From NCBI GenBank assembly GCA_031256755.1, contig JAIRPZ010000123.1, forward strand, positions 1-15,693: 15,693 bases of DNA, in the 5' to 3' direction. Each line of letters opens with the position of its first letter. Position 1 is the stretch's first letter. Below the pieces are notes generated by a model. That model was not told the origin of the DNA. It did no database searches and saw only the letters and a list, made by a program, of their open reading frames with translations. This DNA comes from Planctomycetaceae bacterium. Lineage in GTDB: Bacteria; Planctomycetota; Planctomycetia; Pirellulales; Thermoguttaceae. Made by a program: the position numbers and the translations under genes. This document shows, one piece after another, positions 6,056 through 11,651 of this stretch.

Positions 6056-7363
6056 ATGATGAACTTATATCCGCGTTTTTTTGTTTTTGCCGTTTTTGCC
6101 GCCGCTGCCCTATTTTACGGAACATTGTCCCTGGCGCAGCAAACCAGAGTGACACCGCCGAAACCGGTGAAAATGACAAAACCGGTCCGAACTGCGGCAC
6201 CGGAAAACACAGCGGCATCTCCGGTCAATCAGGCAATGCCGTTTCTTTATCCTGATCCGAAAACGATCGGTGTACATCCTTATATGATGCAGGGGCATTC
6301 GCCGCGTGCGGTTACGCCGGAACGTCAAGCCGGTATCTCCGAACAGGAACGGCAGGCACGAATCCGGTTTGAAAAGTGCTTGGAAGAAGTCGAAGGATTT
6401 ACTGTTCTGAAACCCGAACCGGTGAAATGTCCGCTTTGTGAAAAAAGTCCGGCAACACCATGCAAACCTTGCGGAACGTGCAGGACATGCGATCCGAAAC
6501 CGTGCGGCGAATGTAAACCGTGTCAAGACGGCAATAGCGATCAATGCGAAGAAGCGGCGAAAAATAAAGCACTGCCTTGTGCGAATATGTGCAAGATGTG
6601 TGTCAACGGTTTTCCTTGCGAAAGGACGTTATGCCGGCATGATATTCAGCCGCGAAGCAAAAATATGGGAAATTCCTGCGATTTATCCGCAGGGGATGAG
6701 CCGTGCGGGACGTGCGATGCCTGTCGGGAACACCGCAGCGATCCGTGTGAACATGCCGATGACGGCTGGGACAGAATGGGGCAGTTCAATCCGTACCACG
6801 AGCCGCGTCTTTTTTCAGTGATTCCCCGTCCGGTTTTGGATTTGCACAACAACGGGGCGAGGAAATTTCCGGTTTATTACAATCCGGCACCGTATTACCG
6901 TCCTACGTGGAATCCGTCCATTCTGGCGGGATATGCCCGTCCGTACACGTTCCGCTGGACATGTCCGCTGTGCAATAAAGAGACGTGTACTTGCGATGCA
7001 CCCGGTTTGGCAGGACAGGTGCCGTTTGCTTATGCGTGCAAATTCTGCAACAGGAACCCGTGTGCGTGTGCGCAAAATATCTGCGATGTTACCAAACCGA
7101 TGGATCCGAAGGGGGTTGCATCGGCGTTGGATAAAATGAAGAATCCGCCGAAACCGCAGCCGCAGGAAGTTGGGGCGGCAGTGCCGGGTACAGAAGATAC
7201 GCAGAATCCGGCGGAGTCTTCCGGCGGCGGAAATTTATACGATCCGGACGATGATTCGCCGCCGGACTCGGAAAAGAAACCGCAGCCGCCGGCGGTTACG
7301 CCGATGGATGTTCCGAAAACACCGGAACCTCTGCCGGCAGCAGGCAGCGGAAATATCAGTTGA
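6056..7363 (+). CDS. Secreted cysteine-rich protein of unknown function
   Basis: I do not recognise a family. The 435-residue protein has a signal peptide (residues 1-27, hydrophobic FFVFAVFAAAALFYGTLSLA, cleavage before QQ), so it is exported. About 30 cysteines are concentrated in two clusters. Residues 125-231 hold motifs such as CPLC, CKPCGTCRTC and CGECKPC. Residues 303-343 hold two copies of C-x2-C-N-[KR]-x2-C-x-C (CPLCNKETCTC and CKFCNRNPCAC). Between the clusters lies a Tyr/Pro/Asn-rich segment, and the last 70 residues are Pro/acidic and likely disordered. The knuckle-like spacing suggests metal binding or a disulfide-rich surface protein. AGGAG at 6047-6051 supports ATG 6056 or the adjacent ATG 6059. 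The gene appears to be transcribed alone. Confidence 0.8.
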   Translation: MMNLYPRFFVFAVFAAAALFYGTLSLAQQTRVTPPKPVKMTKPVRTAAPENTAASPVNQAMPFLYPDPKTIGVHPYMMQGHSPRAVTPERQAGISEQERQARIRFEKCLEEVEGFTVLKPEPVKCPLCEKSPATPCKPCGTCRTCDPKPCGECKPCQDGNSDQCEEAAKNKALPCANMCKMCVNGFPCERTLCRHDIQPRSKNMGNSCDLSAGDEPCGTCDACREHRSDPCEHADDGWDRMGQFNPYHEPRLFSVIPRPVLDLHNNGARKFPVYYNPAPYYRPTWNPSILAGYARPYTFRWTCPLCNKETCTCDAPGLAGQVPFAYACKFCNRNPCACAQNICDVTKPMDPKGVASALDKMKNPPKPQPQEVGAAVPGTEDTQNPAESSGGGNLYDPDDDSPPDSEKKPQPPAVTPMDVPKTPEPLPAAGSGNIS

Positions 7364-7413
7364 TAGAGTTATCGGAAATGAAAAAAGTAAAGAAGAATAT
7401 GAAAGTCCTTGCC

Positions 7414-7489
7414 GGGCAGGTCTATTTTGGACAAGATTAACAGGATTTTTATCCTGTCAATGATCGTGATAGCCCTGAAAATCCTGCCC
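7414..7489. repeat. Nested inverted repeat (REP-like palindrome)
   Basis: The outer arms GGGCAGG (7414-7420) and CCTGCCC (7483-7489) enclose an inner perfect hairpin, ACAGGAT (7440-7446) and ATCCTGT (7451-7457), with a TTTT loop. The text around the inner hairpin (GGACAAGATTAACAGGAT) resembles short palindromic sequences that I recall from intergenic regions of many unrelated bacteria. It lies between convergent genes, where such elements usually sit. Confidence 0.5.
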
Positions 7490-7502
7490 AAAAAACAAAC
7501 GC

Positions 7503-7528
7503 AAACGAGGGACATACGTCCCCCGTTT
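7503..7528. terminator. Bidirectional intrinsic terminator
   Basis: Eleven-base arms (7503-7513 and 7518-7528) pair with one A-C mismatch around a four-base ATAC loop. On the plus strand TTTTATTCATTTT follows the GC stem. On the minus strand a T-rich stretch ending in TTTTTT follows. It lies between the convergent cysteine-rich protein and lipoprotein genes and can serve both. Confidence 0.7.
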
Positions 7529-7616
7529 TATTCATTTTCGTTCTTCAACGGCCGGCGAATGTCCGTTGCTCTCTAATGTCCGTCCGGCGGTGCCAGCCGG
7601 CTTGCAGCACAGGCGA

Positions 7617-8039
7617 TCATTCCGAATTCGGCTTGACAACGATGTCATACGTCCGGTCGCCGCCACGTTTGACCTCGAAAGTTAAACCGGACGTTGCCGC
7701 CGATGTGTATTTTTCCGGTATAGTGTAAGTTACTTCCGGCGGCGGAGTCATCCCTCCATCCGCCACAGGAACCGGTTTCTTCCGCAGTCCCCCGCTCAAA
7801 GAAACCTGATAAGTTCCCGGCGGCAGTCCTTTGTAGGACGTATCAGCCGTTTTGTACGAACCGTCTTTGGCAACCGCTGCCGAATAAGAGTCCGTCTTAT
7901 TTGTGAAAACAACACCGGTAACCGGTGCCGGCGAACCGTCTTCCAGTTTGATTGTACCGGTAATGACCGTGCGGGACGTTCCGCAGCCGCTCATCAGCGT
8001 CACGGCAGTTAATAAAAGTGCTGCAATGATTTTGTTCAT
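7617..8039 (-). CDS. Small lipoprotein with a carboxypeptidase-regulatory-like domain
   Basis: A 140-residue lipoprotein. The signal peptide MNKIIAALLLTAVTLMSGC ends in a lipobox (LMSGC), with lipidation expected at Cys19. The mature part looks like a small beta-sandwich of the carboxypeptidase regulatory-like/transthyretin-like type. Supporting features are VITGTIKLEDGSPAPVTGVVFTN, AAVAKDGSYKTAD and GLPPGTYQVSLSGG. Such proteins are often encoded next to DUF1559 genes in planctomycetes, and this one follows the gene at 8161-9634 on the same strand after 121 bases. The role is unknown; a surface or envelope partner of the pilin-like protein is an inference. No Shine-Dalgarno sequence is visible before the ATG. 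Confidence 0.82.
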   Translation of the reverse strand: MNKIIAALLLTAVTLMSGCGTSRTVITGTIKLEDGSPAPVTGVVFTNKTDSYSAAVAKDGSYKTADTSYKGLPPGTYQVSLSGGLRKKPVPVADGGMTPPPEVTYTIPEKYTSAATSGLTFEVKRGGDRTYDIVVKPNSE

Positions 8040-8053
8040 AAGGTTTTTGTACA

Positions 8054-8090
8054 GTTAAAGTGAGTGATTAACGTTAAAGGTGAAAGTGAT
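8054..8090. promoter_or_regulatory. Possible operator: 10-base palindrome with flanking direct repeats
   Basis: TTAACGTTAA (8068-8077) is a perfect 10-base palindrome in the 121-base gap between the DUF1559 and lipoprotein genes. GTTAAAG occurs at 8054 and again at 8073, each followed by a GTGA or GGTGA stretch. This could be a regulator binding site, but such AT-rich palindromes also arise by chance. Confidence 0.25.
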
Positions 8091-8160
8091 ATAGTGTGAA
8101 GAAATTGGGAAACAAGCACCGCCGCCCCAACCGGTAAAATCAGGGCGGCAATGCAGTTTG

Positions 8161-9634
8161 CTACGGCAGAGTATGACCCTGACCGTCATCTACGTAGGAA
8201 AGCCCGTAAAGAAGCAAGTCGTTTATCGTAACGGAAAGCGATTTCACGCTTCCGTCGCCGACGAGGAATGTGCAAGTGCCGGTATGGCTGCTTCCCCAAG
8301 CCCGGTTTGTTCCCGCCCAGCCCTCCAGCCAGATGCCCGTTCCTTCCGGCGCACCGTCCGGGATGTTCGACTCGTCTTTCCAACTTTGCCCGTTTCCGGC
8401 AAAAGCAGCATGTCCGCAATCAGGGTGAGTGATGATTCGTCCCAAATTGTACACTTCGCCGTACCGGTCATTGCCCGAATCACCGACTGTGTCTCCTGCA
8501 CCGAAAACGCCGCCGTCCCAAGACCTTGCCTCCCGCGTTTCGCCGCCTAATGCCCAGCGAGGAATGTGTTTTTCGCCGGCAATGAGTTGATTGCTCGTCC
8601 CGTCCTTGAGCCACGCAATTTCATCAGGAGGCGTGTAGCCCTTCACTCCGTAAGCAGCAACATAAGAACCGCCGTCCCATCCATGCGATACTCCATCGAA
8701 CCAAGTCACGTCTGCAAGGCGGATCGGTCCATGCAGATCGCCGTTAAAACCCCAATCCGCATCGCCTGTCTGCCGGTCATGCGCCAGAAAACCGCCGGAA
8801 TAGGTCGAACCGGCATCTGCCGCTGTGCCGAAACTATATCTTCCGGGATTGGAGTTGAAGGTATCATCGCCGTTATTCGCTCGCGAATTCGGTGCAACGA
8901 TAGGAACATAATCGGCTCTCGGTCCGAGCATAGTTGCACTTGCGTCTCCGTCTGCGGGGATTCGGCTGCCGCGGGACGGGCAGAAAATAGAAGCGATGGT
9001 CATACTGTTTCGCCGGTCGGGACTTAACGATTTCCACCACTTATCCGCACTTGCACCGGAACCGGTCGCACCGGGATTCGTGCTGAAATTGAAAAACCCG
9101 CCCGTTCCGGTAACGTCGGCGTATAATCCGTTCTGCTCATTGTAGGGGAGCAGGAAAACGAACATCGAACCGCGTGTTGATTCCACGCTTATCGGCGGTA
9201 AGCCGTTTTGTGTGTCGTGAAAGTTGTGGACAGCGAGTCCAAGTTGTTTCAGGTTGTTCTGGCAGGACATTCTCCGCGCTGCCTCGCGTGCGACTTGGAT
9301 CGCCGGTAAGAGTAAGGCGATCAGCATGCCGATAATAGCGATCACGACGAGGAGTTCGATAAGGGTGAAGCCCGCAGAATAGACGGCAGATTGCCGGGTA
9401 TTATCACGCCTTTTTATTTCGCTGCGGCGTTGGACAACGTGGTTTTTTGCGGCTGCTCGTTCTTTCTTGCTGCCGTCTGCGGTCTGATGCCTGCTGTCTA
9501 TTTCACTGTCCGCCGTTCTTGTCCCAACGGAACGATATTTCTTACCCCCCCCCCCCTAATGCGCCCACATTATCTAACCCGAATAATTTCGCTTGCTGTG
9601 CAGCATTGCACCGGTCTTTCGTTCCTGCCGTCAT
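8161..9634 (-). CDS. DUF1559 prepilin-like protein, out of frame at a G12 tract (probable phase-variable gene)
   Basis: The 3' part is a clear DUF1559 protein: GFTLIELLVVIAIIGMLIALLLPAIQ, then AREAARRMSCQNNLKQLGLAVHNFHDTQNGLPP, and a terminal H-X9-DG. The frame is open back to a G12 run with no in-frame ATG. The only weak start inside it (GTG 9345) would cut into the pilin helix and has no ribosome binding site. Upstream is a fully equipped start: AAAGGAGG (9646-9639), ATG (9634-9632), then 26 codons (MTAGTKDRCN...) leading into the G run at 9556-9545. With 12 G this frame ends at TAA (9544-9542). With 11 or 14 G it continues into DUF1559 and gives 490 residues, with leader cleavage expected at Gly88/Phe89. 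The gene is therefore OFF as written, unless the run length is a sequencing error. Confidence 0.8.
9465..9499. repeat. Degenerate heptanucleotide repeat, copy A
   Basis: Units CTGCCGT, CTGCGGT, CTGATGC and CTGCTGT follow one another at 9470-9497 with a seven-base period. Bases 9465-9486 (22 bases) match 15372-15393 exactly, and after four diverged bases another nine match. Here the repeat lies inside the leader-coding region of the DUF1559 gene, where it encodes part of DSRHQTADGSK. Confidence 0.6.
9545..9556. repeat. Homopolymer tract of 12 C (G12 in the coding sense)
   Basis: This run of twelve identical GC bases is the longest homopolymer in the window. It lies at codons 27-30 of the upstream reading frame of the DUF1559 gene. 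Runs of this length are prone to slipped-strand mispairing, and a change of one base shifts the frame. Confidence 0.85.
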
Positions 9635-9669
9635 AAATCCTCCTTTCATCATTTAGGAATGACATTATG

Positions 9670-9691
9670 CCTCCGATGACTGCTTCGGAGG
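9670..9691 (-). promoter_or_regulatory. 5'-UTR hairpin upstream of the phase-variable DUF1559 gene
   Basis: CCTCCGA and TCGGAGG form a perfect seven-base stem with an eight-base loop in the leader RNA, about 36 bases before the ATG. The leader bases TCCTCC (9693-9688) are also fully complementary to the GGAGGA of the ribosome binding site (9643-9638). Two alternative folds are therefore possible, one leaving the ribosome binding site free and one hiding it. On the plus strand the same hairpin is followed by TTTTT, so it could also terminate antisense transcripts. Confidence 0.5.
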
Positions 9692-9712
9692 ACTATTTTT
9701 AACTCTATTACT

Positions 9713-9741
9713 ATTATACAATGAAAAAAAGAAAATTTCAA
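9713..9741 (-). promoter_or_regulatory. Promoter of the phase-variable DUF1559 gene
   Basis: On the minus strand TTGAAA (9741-9736), a 17-base spacer and a perfect TATAAT (9718-9713) form one of the best sigma-70-type promoters in the window. Transcription would start near 9706, leaving a leader of about 72 bases before the ATG at 9634. Its presence supports the view that the gene begins upstream of the G tract. Confidence 0.75.
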
Positions 9742-9846
9742 GGGCAAGTTCCGCTATTTTTTCCCTTCCCGTAAAACGAAAATAAACTACAATACTTTTT
9801 GTGCGGTGTCCGCCGGCAGCAAATCCTGTCTGACTCCCTATCCGTT

Positions 9847-10251
9847 ATGCCTGATCTCTCGAAACTCGACAAACGCAGCATTGGTAAATTTTTCGATTAT
9901 TCCGTATTGCCGAAGCAATCAACGGAAAAGGAAATCTGTCCGGCACGCCGCGAAGCCGTGAAAGACAACTGCAATGCTTTTTATACGGCAAGCCGACTTA
10001 TTGCTGAAACCGGTGCATCTTACGCCAAAACCTCGACCGGTCAATTCGAAGGTCCCGATAGGAATCAGTTTCTTTTGATGAAAGAGACATTGAAAGATAC
10101 CGGTGTAAAATTGAAAGTTGCCGGAGTGAAGTTTCCCCGTCCGCAGAATGCGTACACTTTTATTTTGGCAGGTGCCGAATTGAGCGGGACACGTGCCGCC
10201 CCGGAAATCATTGACGTTTTTGATCCAATGAAATCCATCGGATTGTTTTAA
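9847..10251 (+). CDS. deoC: Internally deleted deoxyribose-phosphate aldolase
   Basis: DeoC cleaves 2-deoxyribose-5-phosphate to acetaldehyde and glyceraldehyde-3-phosphate using a Schiff-base lysine in a TIM barrel. The 134-residue frame starts like the family (GKFFDYSVLPKQSTEKEI ... NCNAFYTAS, to residue 49). It then jumps directly to the C-terminal part (RLIAETGASYAKTSTGQFEGP ... LKVAGVKFPRPQNAYTF ... ELSGTRAAPEII). Roughly 100 central residues are missing compared with the usual 220-260, including the strand that carries the acidic catalytic residue (Asp102 in E. coli). Lys61 and Lys90 correspond to E. coli Lys167 and Lys201 and are kept. The deletion is in frame. A working TIM barrel is unlikely, so this is probably a decaying gene. 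It lies 30 bases before cutA. Confidence 0.8.
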   Translation: MPDLSKLDKRSIGKFFDYSVLPKQSTEKEICPARREAVKDNCNAFYTASRLIAETGASYAKTSTGQFEGPDRNQFLLMKETLKDTGVKLKVAGVKFPRPQNAYTFILAGAELSGTRAAPEIIDVFDPMKSIGLF

Positions 10252-10281
10252 CACCATACGGACAGGAAAGGACAAAACCTG

Positions 10282-10623
10282 ATGAAGATGCATGGGGATT
10301 ACATTCAAGTCCAAATCACGTTTCCTTCGCCGGAATCGGCGGAGGAAACCGCGTCGGCATTGGTCAGAGAACGGCTTGCGGCGTGCGCACAGGTTTGCGG
10401 TACGGTCAGGAGCGTCTATATTTGGAACGGCATTTGCGAAAACAGTCAGGAAACGCTGCTTTTAGCAAAAACGAAATTATCTCTTTTCGAGCGTCTCGAA
10501 GCCGCTGTCAAAACCCGGCATCCCTACGAATGTCCGCAGATCGTTGCTTTGCCGATACAAAAAGCCAATGAGGACTACCTGCAATGGATGGAAGAACAAT
10601 TATCCGCACCGGCGGACAGTTAA
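10282..10623 (+). CDS. cutA: Divalent-cation tolerance protein CutA
   Basis: A 113-residue CutA1 protein, the usual length for this small trimeric ferredoxin-like fold. Typical blocks are RLAACAQVCGTVRSVYIWNG (31-50), ETLLLAKTK (57-65) and HPYECPQIVALPI (80-92), followed by DYLQWMEEQL. CutA was named for copper tolerance in E. coli, but its actual biochemical role remains unclear. A purine-rich ribosome binding site (AGGAAAGGA) lies about nine bases before ATG 10282, and a second in-frame ATG lies at 10288. It is probably co-transcribed with the deoC remnant. It converges on moxR with only four bases between the stop codons and no nearby plus-strand terminator. Confidence 0.93.
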   Translation: MKMHGDYIQVQITFPSPESAEETASALVRERLAACAQVCGTVRSVYIWNGICENSQETLLLAKTKLSLFERLEAAVKTRHPYECPQIVALPIQKANEDYLQWMEEQLSAPADS

Positions 10624-10627
10624 TTCC

Positions 10628-11572
10628 CTAATCCCCGACAGGAACCGGCGTAGAATCCAAAATCCGGGCAATCAGCGTCTCTTCAATTTTCCGCTGCTGG
10701 TGCGGAACAACCGACTTCGGAACAATCCGATGCGCAAGTACAGGAACCGCCAGCGTTTTGACATCGTCAGGAATCACAAAATCCCTGTCTTCAATTAACG
10801 CCAACGCCTGAACTGCCCGGCTCAAAGCAATCGCTCCCCGCGTGCTGACCCCGACCAGCAACTCGTCATGGCTGCGGGTGGCCTCGACTATATCAAGTAT
10901 GTACTGATTGATCGAATCCGCAACGTGAACAGACGACACGGCTTTTTGGATTTCAAGAATCTGCTCGACAGACAATACCGGCTGCAACGAATCAATCGGA
11001 CGGGCAACCTGATGCGTTTTCAGAATATGCAATTCACTTTGCCGGTCAGGATAACCGACCGAAATCCGCAGCAAAAAACGGTCAAGTTGACTTTCCGGCA
11101 GCGGATATGTGCCTTCGAACTCCACCGGATTTTCCGTTGCAATCACCATAAACGGGGAAGGAAGGGGATAAGTCGTGCCGTCTGCCGAAACCTGCCGCTC
11201 ATCCATGGCTTCGAGCATGGCACTTTGCGTCCGCGGCGTTGTCCGGTTAATTTCATCCGCAAGCACAATGTTGGCAAACAACGCCCCTTTGGAAAATTGA
11301 AACGAATTCGATGCCGGATCGTAAATGCTGCTGCCGGTAATATCCGCCGGAAGCAAATCCGGCGTGAATTGAATCCGGTTAAACTGACCGGCAATGCTTC
11401 GGGCAACGGCTTGGGCAAGCAGCGTTTTCCCGACACCGGGAACATCTTCGAGCAGAATATGTTCGGCCGCAAAAAGTGCCACAAAACAGCGGCGGATCAA
11501 TTGCCGCTTGCCGAAAACGGCGAGGGAAACGTTTTTTTCTAATTGCGATATTTGTGCGCTGTACTGCGTCAT
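10628..11572 (-). CDS. MoxR-family AAA+ ATPase
   Basis: MoxR ATPases act as chaperones that assemble or activate partner proteins, often with DUF58 and von Willebrand A domain proteins. The 314-residue protein has Walker A DVPGVGKT (43-50), Walker B IVLADEINR (102-110, Asp106-Glu107), sensor 1 ATENP with Asn148, an arginine finger in LDRF (Arg165) and sensor 2 STRGA (Arg245). All catalytic parts are present. I start at the ATG at 11572 because it matches the family N-terminus. An upstream in-frame ATG at 11605 lies in a hairpin. No Shine-Dalgarno sequence is seen. Unlike many moxR genes it has no DUF58 gene downstream; cutA converges on it instead. It lies 79 bases after the DUF1559 fusion gene and may be co-transcribed. 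Confidence 0.93.
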   Translation of the reverse strand: MTQYSAQISQLEKNVSLAVFGKRQLIRRCFVALFAAEHILLEDVPGVGKTLLAQAVARSIAGQFNRIQFTPDLLPADITGSSIYDPASNSFQFSKGALFANIVLADEINRTTPRTQSAMLEAMDERQVSADGTTYPLPSPFMVIATENPVEFEGTYPLPESQLDRFLLRISVGYPDRQSELHILKTHQVARPIDSLQPVLSVEQILEIQKAVSSVHVADSINQYILDIVEATRSHDELLVGVSTRGAIALSRAVQALALIEDRDFVIPDDVKTLAVPVLAHRIVPKSVVPHQQRKIEETLIARILDSTPVPVGD

Positions 11573-11579
11573 TGAGCCG

Positions 11580-11605
11580 ATGGGGCTTTTTATGAAAAGC
11601 CCCAT
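11580..11605 (+). terminator. Perfect 11-base hairpin, plus-strand intrinsic terminator, just upstream of moxR
   Basis: ATGGGGCTTTT (11580-11590) and AAAAGCCCCAT (11595-11605) are perfectly complementary around a TATG loop. On the plus strand TTTATCAG and TTTTTT follow, which makes a classic intrinsic terminator in that direction. On the minus strand the same hairpin ends seven bases before the moxR ATG. It could therefore also limit ribosome access there. Confidence 0.65.
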
Positions 11606-11651
11606 TTTATCAGATTTTTTACATCCGCATACCCGCCGGCGGCGATCCTGA

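Noticed and set aside
9343..9345. GTG 9345 as the true start of the second DUF1559 gene
   Set aside because: It would remove FTLIELLV from the pilin-like helix and has no ribosome binding site. The frame stays open for 66 codons upstream, and a fully equipped start exists at 9634.
10868..11542. 224-residue open frame on the plus strand
   Set aside because: It is antisense to the well-supported moxR gene and its sequence is low in hydrophobic core patterns.
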